Below are positions 6,335-13,149 of a DNA stretch of 13,995 nt, piece by piece. The DNA comes from Candidatus Gerdarchaeota archaeon (GTDB lineage Archaea; Asgardarchaeota; Heimdallarchaeia; JABLTI01). Made by a program: the position numbers and the translations under genes. The notes under the pieces are model-generated. The model searched no databases. It was not told the origin of the DNA and saw only the letters and a list, made by a program, of their open reading frames with translations. Location of the stretch: assembly GCA_016839405.1 (NCBI GenBank), contig JAEOUJ010000029.1, positions 1 to 13,995 of the forward strand, in the 5' to 3' direction. Within the stretch, counting starts at the first letter, position 1; every line of letters starts with the position of its first letter.

Positions 6335-7318
6335 ATGGAATGTATATATATTGGTGTAGATAAACGTCAGTGTTTTCTTCGTAAAAGATGTGAAGGTATA
6401 TATCAATTAATGAGCTATTTTAAAGTGAAAAACTCAGATGCTAATTTATATTCTAAATATGTTTTCAAAAGATATTATTACAATAAACTAATTGATAAGG
6501 CACAAGATCCAACAAAAGGAATAATTGGTTTTACAATTAAAAATTTAGCAAAAATTTTCAAGATTGTTTCACATTTTTTTATACAGGATGATTATGGGAT
6601 TGAAGCTAAAATTTCCGCTATAGAAAAAGAATTGAAAACATGGAAAAATGTGAAGGAAAAAACTAATCCGTTAATATATTTTGAAAAATGTGGGAAAGCC
6701 TATGGTTTAATTTTAAAGAAAGCAGCTTTACTCAGCAAAAAGAATTATTGGACCTGTAATCATATGGAAATTTTGGGCAAGAATATTGGTATGATTATTA
6801 CTATGCGTGATTCTATACAAGATTTGGATAGAGACAGAATTACTGGAAGTTTTAATCCTTTCTTTTACTGGGATAGAAATAGTATTCTAGAGTATTATAA
6901 TAAATATAGTCGCATTATAAGGAAGAAAATATTGCTTTCAGTTCAAAGAGAGAATTTTGAGAAATTAAATATATATAACATTAAAAACCAAACAAATCTT
7001 TTCAAAGGAATAAGCATATTTGCTGCTGTTGCTAGTAATCCATATGGTATCTGCAAACATCAATTGAATCCAAGTGTAATTCGATATGCTACAAATAATC
7101 TTCTAAATGCTGAAACATATGAAGATATAGAACCACAAAGAAAAAGTAAAACAAGATGCCAATTAAGTGAGAATTGTGCATTTGATTGTTGTGCATCAAA
7201 ATGTGAAAATTGTTGTGAATGTGGCCCAAAAACAGAGGATCAAAAAGCTTGTTGTCAAGCTTGTGACGTTTCAGTTGGATGTTGTAGTTCCTGTGGAGAA
7301 TGTGCTGATTGTGTTTAA
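6335..7318 (+). CDS. Isoprenoid-synthase-like protein (DUF5685-like), Cys-rich tail
   Basis: A 327-residue protein from the ATG at 6335, which follows GGGGA by 8 nt; the open frame extends to an ATG at 6284. The body (about 20-250) is helical and carries two DxxxD motifs. The first is DKAQD at D54/D58. The second is RDSIQD at D159/D163, followed by acidic residues, GSF and NPF. The order RD-xxx-D ... G ... NP parallels the second aspartate motif of squalene/phytoene synthases and the pattern I recall for DUF5685, which is thought to share that fold. Lengths and spacing fit DUF5685 better than a true synthase, so catalysis is unproven. The last 53 residues contain 16 cysteines (C275 to C326), several as CC pairs, like a metallothionein. 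A hinge rich in charged residues (262-274) separates tail and body. No genes for terpenoid synthesis are adjacent. Confidence 0.6.
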   Translation: MECIYIGVDKRQCFLRKRCEGIYQLMSYFKVKNSDANLYSKYVFKRYYYNKLIDKAQDPTKGIIGFTIKNLAKIFKIVSHFFIQDDYGIEAKISAIEKELKTWKNVKEKTNPLIYFEKCGKAYGLILKKAALLSKKNYWTCNHMEILGKNIGMIITMRDSIQDLDRDRITGSFNPFFYWDRNSILEYYNKYSRIIRKKILLSVQRENFEKLNIYNIKNQTNLFKGISIFAAVASNPYGICKHQLNPSVIRYATNNLLNAETYEDIEPQRKSKTRCQLSENCAFDCCASKCENCCECGPKTEDQKACCQACDVSVGCCSSCGECADCV

Positions 7319-7400
7319 TCTTCATTCTAGAAGAGGCTAAAAACTAAAGAGACTAGATATAAAAACAATTGATAAAATGAGAAATCATTAAATAATCTGA
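7319..7400. other. Short spacer, no gene seen
   Basis: This stretch separates the convergent cysteine-tail gene and SDR remnant. It holds only a weak 5-bp hairpin (TCTTC with GAAGA, 7319-7334) and no strong T-tract. No coding signal was found on either strand. Confidence 0.4.
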
Positions 7401-7622
7401 TTAATCTCTAATAATTCTCTTTAGTATCATTTTATCTAAAAAATTATCAGGCAGCCATTTTCTAACATTAATTGCTAATTTAGGTCTATGACCAATTGAA
7501 TACCTAGTTTTTGGTTTTTTAGCCATAATAACTTTAGATACTTTCTTGGCTTTATAGTGAGGATGTGAGGATTTTTTATTATAAAAATTACTTTTTATAA
7601 GAATAACAAAATTTTTAGCTAA
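7401..7622 (-). pseudogene. C-terminal remnant of a short-chain dehydrogenase (SDR)
   Basis: The reading frame of the glycosyltransferase continues for 73 codons past its TAA stop. The last 55 or so codons read like the C-terminus of an SDR oxidoreductase: an alpha-helix (HYKAKKVSKVI), then KKPKTRYSIG, then a helix ending in RKWLPDNFLDKMI. The KPKxRYxxG and LPDxxxD pattern is characteristic of the C-terminal arm of many classical SDR proteins. The Rossmann fold and the YxxxK active site are missing, so the fragment cannot be an enzyme. The 17 codons next to the stop are not SDR-like. An internal ATG at 7524-7526 could start a 41-residue peptide, but it has no ribosome binding site. I read it as a decayed gene whose front was lost when sequence carrying the glycosyltransferase was joined to it. 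Confidence 0.6.
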
Positions 7623-8768
7623 TTATTTAAAAGCATCATTTACACCATGTAGGAATTTCTGAGCATGAAATTCCCATGATCGAGATTCAATTACTTTTTT
7701 ACTATTATAAGATATTTTCTTACGAAGGTTTTTATCACGCGCTAATAAAAGAATACTTTTTTTAATAGATATAGGATCTAAAATATTTCTTACAAGTATA
7801 GCATTTTCACTGTCAATAATATCCTTATCATGACGATATTTTGAAGTTATAACAGGTAAACCGCATGACATTGCTTCATAAACTGTAAAGCAACTAGATT
7901 CATTTAATGATGGTGAAGTAAAGAAATCTGCTGAACAATAAAAACTTGGCAATTCTTTATCCGGAACAAAACCAGTAAAAATTATTCGATCCTTGTTCTT
8001 TAGCTTGTCATTAACTAAGCTCATATCAGTTTTTTTACCAACAAATAATGCATATAATTTAGGTTCCTCATCTAAAGCTAAATCCATTGCTTTAATAAGA
8101 TTAGTTATATTTTTTTCTGGTGAAATTCGACCAACATAAATTGCCACTATTGCATCTTTTGGTATACTATATCGTTCTCTAATATTGTAAATATAGTTGT
8201 TTCTACTGAAGTATTCTGTATCGATAGCTAATGGAGTAAAGTAGATTTTATTTTCAGGAACAAAATAATCTAACAGTTTGCCTTTGAATCGTTCGGTTGC
8301 ACAGAAAAAAACATCAATAAATACAGGATAAAAAATTTTGGCTATTAATAAAACTGTAAAATTAGTCAACCATTTAGGATTTTTTAAAACATTTTGTAAA
8401 ATTATTCGTTCATCTTGATGAACAAATAAACCTGTTTTTTTTCTAAAGAAACGTGCAATAAACCCTCCAATTACACCAAGAGTTGCTAAAGAATGAATTA
8501 AAATGAAATCTGATTCACGTATAGCTCTAACAAGATTTCTATCTGGTAAAGCTGCAAAATATCCTGTAGTATATATTCCAGGATTAAAACATCGAAAAAC
8601 TGTAAAACCATTATAAGGCTTTTCAATTTTTTTTGTTCCAGGTATATGAGGGCAAACTAAAATAACTTCATGTCCATATTTTACTAATACTGGTATGATA
8701 CCATCAAAATAACGAGTAACACCATCAAGTATAGGCTTATATGAATCAACAACAAAACAAAATTTCAT
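7623..8768 (-). CDS. GT4-family glycosyltransferase
   Basis: A 381-residue GT-B retaining glycosyltransferase, probably cytoplasmic and membrane-associated. The N-terminal domain opens with KFCFVVDSYKPILDGVTRY, where the DGV loop is typical of the SqdX/MgtA/PimB-like branch that adds sugars to lipids. The C-terminal domain shows the donor-binding GRISPEKN (213-220) and the EX7E motif (E290 to E298, within NESSCFTVYEAMSCGLP). A hydrophobic stretch at 135-155 may bind the membrane. Nucleotide-sugar donor and acceptor cannot be told from sequence; polar lipid or surface glycan is inferred. The preferred ATG follows GGTGA by 8 nt; in-frame GTG and TTG codons 4 and 5 triplets upstream are alternatives. 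Immediately behind the stop lies a dehydrogenase remnant in the same frame. Confidence 0.85.
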   Translation of the reverse strand: MKFCFVVDSYKPILDGVTRYFDGIIPVLVKYGHEVILVCPHIPGTKKIEKPYNGFTVFRCFNPGIYTTGYFAALPDRNLVRAIRESDFILIHSLATLGVIGGFIARFFRKKTGLFVHQDERIILQNVLKNPKWLTNFTVLLIAKIFYPVFIDVFFCATERFKGKLLDYFVPENKIYFTPLAIDTEYFSRNNYIYNIRERYSIPKDAIVAIYVGRISPEKNITNLIKAMDLALDEEPKLYALFVGKKTDMSLVNDKLKNKDRIIFTGFVPDKELPSFYCSADFFTSPSLNESSCFTVYEAMSCGLPVITSKYRHDKDIIDSENAILVRNILDPISIKKSILLLARDKNLRKKISYNSKKVIESRSWEFHAQKFLHGVNDAFK

Positions 8769-8783
8769 TACCCATTTCACCAA

Positions 8784-9097
8784 TAGTTTATTTTAGTTCC
8801 CTAATTTTGAGTTTTTAATGCATTACAATATTATTTGTAATTTAATTATTAAAGTATAATTAATAAAATCAAAAAAAGGTAAGGGAAATTTTAATTTTAA
8901 ATATCAATTAAATCATTTTCTTAAATTTATGACTTAAAAATTTCTTTTATAGATTTATTATAAGTTAAATTTAAAGTAAATATTCTAGTTCCTACTGTTT
9001 CTTTGTTTTCATTATTTTTAATCATTTTTTTAATTAAACAGTTTATTTTATAAATTTAAAAACCAATTATAACAGAAAAGGTATTTGGGTTATTTAA
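8784..9097. other. Divergent intergenic region, no gene seen
   Basis: This 314-bp, almost pure A+T stretch lies between the leftward glycosyltransferase and the rightward TM2 gene. Neither strand holds a frame with a start signal or recognisable residues. Notable sites are an inverted repeat, ATTACAA-6-TTGTAAT (8822-8841), upstream of the glycosyltransferase and a TATA box for the TM2 gene at 9046-9057. Both promoters should lie here. Confidence 0.5.
9046..9057 (+). promoter_or_regulatory. TATA box of the TM2/zinc-ribbon gene
   Basis: TTTTATAAATTT lies about 45 nt before the TTG start. The expected transcript start near 9077 gives a leader of about 20 nt that contains AAAAGGTATTTGGG. Confidence 0.45.
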
Positions 9098-9529
9098 TTG
9101 TCAACTACAGTTTATGTTCAACAAAGTAATGTTTCACCATATAGCAGAACTGTTGCATTACTATTGTGTATATTTTTAGGAGGATTTGGAGCTCATCATT
9201 TTTATGTAGGCAAATCTGGTACTGGTATTCTAATATTGCTCTTATCATTTTGCACAGGTTTAGGATTTATATGGGTTTTCATTGACTTTATTTTAATCCT
9301 CATTGGATCTTTTAGAGATGACATGGGCAGAGCTGTTTCATCTTGGAGTGGTGGTCCAAAAGCAACAACAACACCAGTTGTAGTAACCACGCAATATCAC
9401 CCCCCACAGCCTCCACAACCACCACAACCAATTCCAAACAAAAAATCAGATGAAAAGTATTGCCCTTATTGTGGTGCAGCTGTTAAAACATACGAACAAT
9501 TTTGCCGTAATTGTGGTTCAGCATTATAA
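9098..9529 (+). CDS. TM2-domain protein with C-terminal zinc ribbon
   Basis: A 143-residue membrane protein. A TM2 domain spans about residues 17-72: first helix from 18, then GGFGAHHFYVGKSGTG as the polar turn, and a second helix ending at FIDFILI. A Gly/Thr stretch and a proline-rich linker (HPPQPPQPPQPIP, 101-113) lead to a zinc ribbon with C122, C125, C136 and C139 (CPYCG and FCRNCG). TM2 proteins are abundant in archaea and bacteria, but their molecular function is unclear; the ribbon should face the cytoplasm. The TTG start is forced, because a TAA codon sits directly before it in frame and the next suitable start would cut into the first helix. The ribosome binding site is weak (GGGT, 8 nt). 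A second TM2 gene without ribbon lies at 11502. Confidence 0.88.
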   Translation: MSTTVYVQQSNVSPYSRTVALLLCIFLGGFGAHHFYVGKSGTGILILLLSFCTGLGFIWVFIDFILILIGSFRDDMGRAVSSWSGGPKATTTPVVVTTQYHPPQPPQPPQPIPNKKSDEKYCPYCGAAVKTYEQFCRNCGSAL

Positions 9530-9557
9530 ATTTTAAATCTACTAAAAATGCTTATCT

Positions 9558-10088
9558 TTATAGATTAATTGCTTTTTTTGCTTTTTCTAAAATCTTCTGA
9601 ATAAATTCATCTTTTCCATCTGTATATGCTTGACGATTATCTCTGTATTTTTCAGCCAAATTTTGCTTTAGCTTTTCATACTCTATAAGTGCTTCTGGAT
9701 GGGTTTTTATATAATCTCTGAAGAGAATTTGTTTGGTCCAAAAATCACTGTTAAATTCTACCATATGTAGATGAAATTCTCTTTTACCAAATCCTTTTTT
9801 TGGTTTTCTAAAGTATCTTCTCTCTGGCAAAACTCTTTCATGTTCAGGAATATATTCATATCCAAGATCAATAATTAATGGTATACATTTCTTTGCATCA
9901 TCCAAAGAATGTAAACCTATGAGTATATCAATTATTGGCTTTGATGCTAAACCTGATATAGCTGTACTACCAATATGCTCTATTGCTATTACAAATTGAC
10001 CTATTTTTTCAAGAATTCTATTCTTTGCATCCTTGTATTTTATTTCCCAATTTGGATCAAATTCTTCAATTATAATTGGTTCATTCAT
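9558..10088 (-). CDS. GrpB/UPF0157-family nucleotidyltransferase-like protein
   Basis: A 176-residue protein of the GrpB (UPF0157) family, which belongs to the nucleotidyltransferase fold superfamily. The hallmark is intact: EHIGSTAISGL with G40 and S41, then SKPIIDILIG with D54, matching the family pattern hxGST(A/S)...KPxIDxxxG. Later family-typical blocks also appear: a YFRKPKKG segment near 93-100 and HLHMVEF near 106-112, followed by the helical end LIEYEKLKQNLAEKYRDNRQAY. Length is normal for the family. Substrates are not established; some relatives are fused to dephospho-CoA kinase. Start codon ATG has no evident ribosome binding site, so a leaderless or short-leader message is likely. 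The gene is convergent with the TM2 gene, with a 28-bp gap. Confidence 0.85.
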   Translation of the reverse strand: MNEPIIIEEFDPNWEIKYKDAKNRILEKIGQFVIAIEHIGSTAISGLASKPIIDILIGLHSLDDAKKCIPLIIDLGYEYIPEHERVLPERRYFRKPKKGFGKREFHLHMVEFNSDFWTKQILFRDYIKTHPEALIEYEKLKQNLAEKYRDNRQAYTDGKDEFIQKILEKAKKAINL

Positions 10089-10116
10089 TTTCTTATAAAT
10101 AAAATAGAACTTATTA

Positions 10117-10133
10117 CTAATTAATTTAATTAG
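10117..10133. repeat. 17-bp AT palindrome upstream of the GrpB gene
   Basis: CTAATTAA-T-TTAATTAG is a perfect inverted repeat about 28 bp before the GrpB start codon, in the promoter area and downstream of the surface-protein stop codon. It could be an operator or part of a terminator for the surface-protein gene. It is low in complexity, so chance is a real possibility. Confidence 0.3.
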
Positions 10134-10170
10134 CTACAAAAAATGATTTAGTTTAATTTTCTTATTTGAT

Positions 10171-11277
10171 TTACCAAAGATACAAATTATCAAAACATGA
10201 ATGACTACTTTCAAATGAAGCCAAACCAATTGAACCATTTGTTAATAATAAACCATCATAAATTAACATTTGACTGTAGTCAAAATAATAGCTTAAATAA
10301 CTTCCATTTAGAGCCACATGCCAATTATGCCAACGATTTGATATTGGACAAATGGTGCTATTTAATTTAGTCCAATTAAAACCAATAATTCCATTACCAG
10401 CATCATAACCTTTTACATAATGAAGTGTGATTTCATAAAATGAAACAATATCATCATTTGTTGTCCAATTGAAAAGATGAGTTTCTTCTTCTAAATACTG
10501 CTCATCACCCATTGGATGATCTAATGTATGCCAAAGTAAATAGAACTGAGGATAACCTTCGAATTCATTATATCTTAAAATTACTCCAACACCATCATTA
10601 TCACTTCTTCGGATATCAATTGATAAATTAAAATTATCAAAATTATATAGTGATGTATTAAGAACTATGAATTGGCAATTTCTTGTCATACATGTTAAAC
10701 ATTTATCAAATTCTAATGGATCACGATCTATTAACCATTCACTAAGGCTAGCAAATCCACCATGTATAGGATATCCAGTTAAATTCCTAAAAAGAAAATG
10801 ACTCCATTGACTTCTTATAAAATCATCTTGGAAATTATTTCCATAAATGAATGCTAAATCACTAAATTCTATACTTATTCTAACTGAAATTACTAGTATT
10901 TTTTCTTTATAAAATATAGCTATTTCAATAAGATCAAGTGAATGTAATTCTTCAGAAAGGTTTTCAGTTTTACAAATCACATTAAATTTACTATTTGCAT
11001 TAATTTCAATAGATTCATTATAAGTCCATTCCAATTTCATGCCTAATTTTGTGATAGAAATTTCATCAATAGTAACTTTTAGATTTGCGCGATTTTTTAA
11101 AACTAATTTCAATGTATCAGCATATTTATTGTTATTTTCATCAGAAAAAAAAGCATTACTAATTTTTATTTCATCTTCAAATGGATTAAAAATATACACA
11201 GATCCCCCTATAAATGCTGATCCTATAATAATAAGAATAATCACTGCTGCTTGTATTTGCTTATTTTCTTCAACCAA
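10171..11277 (-). CDS. Membrane-anchored surface protein, jelly-roll domain
   Basis: A 368-residue predicted surface protein. One hydrophobic helix (about 9-30) after a short charged N-terminus acts as signal anchor. Residues 36-135 form a beta-rich domain (ISNAFFSDENNN, then LKLVLKNRANLKVTIDEISI) like the strand region behind archaeal pilin-type N-termini. From about 148 (NNFQDDF) a concanavalin-like jelly roll follows. Its DNDGVGVILRY, FYLLWH, RWHNWHVALNG and final DNLYLW blocks recall the thrombospondin C-terminal domain and LamG/DUF1080 folds. Ten N-glycosylation sequons (NxS/T) are present, as in archaeal surface glycoproteins. Cysteines C193, C196 and C201 cluster. The ligand is unknown. 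The TTG start is forced by an in-frame TAA two codons upstream; GAGAG lies about 11 nt before it. Confidence 0.65.
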   Translation of the reverse strand: MVEENKQIQAAVIILIIIGSAFIGGSVYIFNPFEDEIKISNAFFSDENNNKYADTLKLVLKNRANLKVTIDEISITKLGMKLEWTYNESIEINANSKFNVICKTENLSEELHSLDLIEIAIFYKEKILVISVRISIEFSDLAFIYGNNFQDDFIRSQWSHFLFRNLTGYPIHGGFASLSEWLIDRDPLEFDKCLTCMTRNCQFIVLNTSLYNFDNFNLSIDIRRSDNDGVGVILRYNEFEGYPQFYLLWHTLDHPMGDEQYLEEETHLFNWTTNDDIVSFYEITLHYVKGYDAGNGIIGFNWTKLNSTICPISNRWHNWHVALNGSYLSYYFDYSQMLIYDGLLLTNGSIGLASFESSHSCFDNLYLW

Positions 11278-11320
11278 TGATTAAACTCTCAAAATAATTT
11301 CATTTCAAAAGGAAATAAAT

Positions 11321-11443
11321 TTACTTATTTAGAAATAGATGAATTGCTGCTAATGAATTTTGTGAATTAATTTTTAATAATAAATGAGTGATTCCTCTTT
11401 TTCCATTAAATTTCATAAAATATTCAATAGCTAATTTTGTCAG
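11321..11443 (-). pseudogene. Possible GNAT acetyltransferase fragment
   Basis: Minus-strand codons in this spacer read LAIEYFMKFNGKRGITHLL followed by KINSQNSLAAIHLF and end at a TAA. This resembles the acetyl-CoA-binding helix, beta strand and N-x-x-A-I-x-x-(Y/F) segment near the end of GNAT acetyltransferases, cut just where the usual LGF motif would follow. The frame stays open further upstream but loses likeness and enters the TM2 promoter. There is no start codon with a ribosome binding site in a sensible place. I treat it as a decayed gene end; a chance likeness cannot be excluded in a stretch this short. Confidence 0.3.
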
Positions 11444-11449
11444 AAAAAG

Positions 11450-11457
11450 ATTTATAC
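11450..11457 (+). promoter_or_regulatory. TATA box of the short TM2 gene
   Basis: ATTTATAC is preceded by CAGAAAAAG, a fair BRE-like purine stretch. The box lies about 48 nt before the GTG start and predicts a leader of about 22 nt holding GGAAGGT. Confidence 0.5.
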
Positions 11458-11501
11458 AATAAAAAAATTCTGTATTCTTAATTTTATGGAAGGTATTTAT
11501 C

Positions 11502-11708
11502 GTGAGTGAACAGAAATCAAAAGAAGATCAAAAATTAATGGATTTATTACTATGTTTATTCCTTGGTCAATGGGGTATTCATAGGTTCCTTAAAGGATAT
11601 ACAACTTCAGGCATAATTTGGTTATGTACATGGGGTTTATTTGGAATAGGATGGTTAATTGATCTAATATATATTGTAACTGATAAAGAATGGATTATGC
11701 CAAAGTAA
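11502..11708 (+). CDS. Minimal TM2-domain membrane protein
   Basis: A 68-residue protein that is almost only a TM2 domain: a charged start (SEQKSKEDQK), a first helix at about 13-24, the polar turn GQWGIHRFLKGYTTSG, and a second helix containing WGLFGIGWLIDLIYIV. The WGIHRF and G-x-G-x-L-I-D-L pattern is diagnostic for TM2. Unlike the relative at 9098 it has no linker or zinc ribbon and stops with a short WIMPK tail. The GTG start is supported by GGAAGGT at 11488-11494 with 7-nt spacing; the ATG inside that site leads to an early stop. The gene stands alone, with its own TATA box and a T-tract behind it. Function is unknown; a small integral membrane role is all that can be said. Confidence 0.85.
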   Translation: MSEQKSKEDQKLMDLLLCLFLGQWGIHRFLKGYTTSGIIWLCTWGLFGIGWLIDLIYIVTDKEWIMPK

Positions 11709-11725
11709 TCCTTATTTTATCGACC

Positions 11726-11745
11726 TTCTTTTTTTCTTTTATTTT
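11726..11745 (+). terminator. T-tract terminator of the short TM2 gene
   Basis: A pyrimidine-rich run (TTCTTTTTTTCTTTTATTTT) begins about 17 nt after the stop codon, without a hairpin, as is usual for archaeal intrinsic termination. Confidence 0.5.
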
Positions 11746-11946
11746 AATTAAATCCTTTAACCTCCCTTTGTAAAATCATTGACTTTATTCTATTTTCAAC
11801 CATTTCAATATCTTCAGGATCGTAATTGGATAGAATAATGGTTTTCTATTTTGAGCAATTAATATGGCACCAGAAAATCTTTCTTCGTAAACTTGTTTCT
11901 TTATAAAATTATCAAGTTCAAAGAAATCTATATTTAATTTATTCAT
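11744..11946 (-). pseudogene. Beta-lactamase-family gene with internal deletion
   Basis: The 5' end is intact: ATG at 11944-11946 follows GAGGGGA by 5 nt and encodes LDNFIKKQVYEERFSGAILI followed by AQNRKP. This is the typical N-terminus of serine beta-lactamase-family hydrolases (COG1680), where xFSGAxLVAxxGK precedes the catalytic domain. After about 36 codons the frame no longer matches and stops at 11785. In the next frame the sequence reads KTIILSNYDPEDIEMVENRI and ends with a TAA at 11744-11746. That is the typical C-terminal strand and helix of the same family, where (V/I)LSNYDP is frequent. Both ends of one gene thus meet near 11840, and the catalytic middle, including SxxK and YxN, is gone. 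The result is an out-of-frame internal deletion of several hundred codons. A 53-residue peptide could still be made. Confidence 0.6.
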
Positions 11947-12027
11947 ATTATCCCCTCTTATCTCAAAAATAGGTTATTATATTATTATTAAAATTTGATT
12001 AAAAATCTAAATAGAGAAACATTATTT

Positions 12028-12048
12028 TCAGTTACCTCTATTAACTGA
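12028..12048. promoter_or_regulatory. Inverted repeat upstream of the DUF3795 gene
   Basis: TCAGTTA-7-TAACTGA is a perfect 7-bp inverted repeat just upstream of a TATA-like AAATTTATTC (12061-12070), about 60 bp before the ATG at 12109. The position suits a regulator site. No cognate regulator is evident nearby. Confidence 0.35.
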
Positions 12049-12108
12049 TAATTAAAAGAGAAATTTATTCAATCATTGATTACTATTTTATTTAATGAAG
12101 GATGTTTT

Positions 12109-13149
12109 ATGAATAGAAATATTGGAATGTGTGGTGTCGATTGTAGTATTTGTCCTTGGTCTAAATCTGTTAAAGATTCAATGTCAGATAATGAATATGA
12201 ACAATATAGGATTGATTGTAAAAATGTTCTTGGTTTTTCACCAACAAAATCTTTTCAAAATTGCCTTGGATGTCAAACACCTGAAAATCAATTACCTAAG
12301 GACTCACCTATTCCATTAAGAAATTGTACTACACGATTATGTGTTAAAAGAAATGAAATTGAAAATTGTGCTTATTGTTCTAGGTTTCCTTGTGCTTATA
12401 TTAAAGTAAAAGCTATGGAATGGTCTCGAGAAAATATCGAGAAGAAATTTAGAAAATCTATTTCTAATGAAGATTTCAATAAATTTGTTGAACCTTTTGA
12501 AAGTTTTAATCACTTGAAAGAAATACGAAAAAAATTGAAATCAAAAGATATTGTTGGAGTTAAAACTGTTATTCCCTCGGATAGTAAAATTATACCATTC
12601 CCCAAAAACTTGAAAAAATCAAAAATTGAATCACTCAAATACCTACATCAATTAATAACTAACATAAATACATCAACCTTGGGACTTGAAGATACTGATG
12701 TTTATGCACAACAAGAGAAATTAAGAAATATGAAAAAACATTTTCTGAGATTTTTATGGATTATTGGCACATTTGCTAAGAAAGATGTTGATAATGAATA
12801 TTTAATTATAGATGCTAAATCCTACATAAAAAATCGCCACAGTGAAAGTTCTTTAGGTATTTTATCTTTTGTAATGGAAGTATTGATTAAAAATTTTGAA
12901 TTGATGGGATTAAAATGTGAAATAATACAATTATCCAAGGATGAGGTAGGAACTAAAGGATGGTTAACACCAACTGGTTATCTAAGAGATCGAAATTGGA
13001 AAATGAAGATTACTTCTATAGGTATATTCGAAAAACAAAAATTACTAGATGCGTTATCAGAATATTGTAATAAGCTAAATAACAAATATGGTAAAAGATC
13101 TTTCAGTTATTTTACAAAAGCTGATTTTAGAATCTTGGTTGAAGAATAA
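12109..13149 (+). CDS. DUF3795 protein with long C-terminal extension
   Basis: A 346-residue cytoplasmic protein. The first 100 residues are a DUF3795 domain, a cysteine-rich, probably metal-binding module of unknown function: MCGVDCSICP (C8, C12, C15), C37, CLGC (C52/C55), C73, C78, then NCAYCSRFPC (C87, C90, C95). A helical charged linker follows (100-140). The last 190 residues form an alpha/beta domain I cannot assign, with no further conserved-looking cysteine cluster; it includes LHQLITNINTSTLG, a basic helix (KKHFLRFLWIIG) and WLTPTGYLRDRNWKMKI. DUF3795 proteins usually have 100-200 residues, so this one is long. ATG at 12109 is chosen because AAGGA precedes it by 6 nt and the GCGxDC motif then lies at the N-terminus; an in-frame TTG at 12076 would add 11 residues. 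Confidence 0.8.
   Translation: MNRNIGMCGVDCSICPWSKSVKDSMSDNEYEQYRIDCKNVLGFSPTKSFQNCLGCQTPENQLPKDSPIPLRNCTTRLCVKRNEIENCAYCSRFPCAYIKVKAMEWSRENIEKKFRKSISNEDFNKFVEPFESFNHLKEIRKKLKSKDIVGVKTVIPSDSKIIPFPKNLKKSKIESLKYLHQLITNINTSTLGLEDTDVYAQQEKLRNMKKHFLRFLWIIGTFAKKDVDNEYLIIDAKSYIKNRHSESSLGILSFVMEVLIKNFELMGLKCEIIQLSKDEVGTKGWLTPTGYLRDRNWKMKITSIGIFEKQKLLDALSEYCNKLNNKYGKRSFSYFTKADFRILVEE

Noticed and set aside
7128..7318. Idea that the cysteine tail results from a frameshift
   Set aside because: The cysteine codons (TGT/TGC) are spaced in CxxC and CC patterns, the frame ends in a normal stop, and the alternative frames show no domain, so the tail looks genuine.
7089..7325. Minus-strand open frame opposite the cysteine-rich tail
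   Set aside because: It has a His/Asn-rich composition with no domain, arises as the antisense of Cys and Asn codons, and has no start signal.
9529..9575. Hairpin AATCTA/TAGATT between the TM2 and GrpB genes as terminator
   Set aside because: The arms are only 6 bp with a loop of about 19 nt, so it is not convincingly different from chance.
11785..11946. Genuine 53-residue small gene with its own ribosome binding site
   Set aside because: The first half matches the N-terminus of a large hydrolase family and the second half only makes sense in another frame as its C-terminus, so a deleted gene explains it better.
12122..12319. Overlapping plus-strand frame inside the DUF3795 gene
   Set aside because: The main frame carries the conserved cysteine motifs, while this frame gives only a hydrophobic shadow product.
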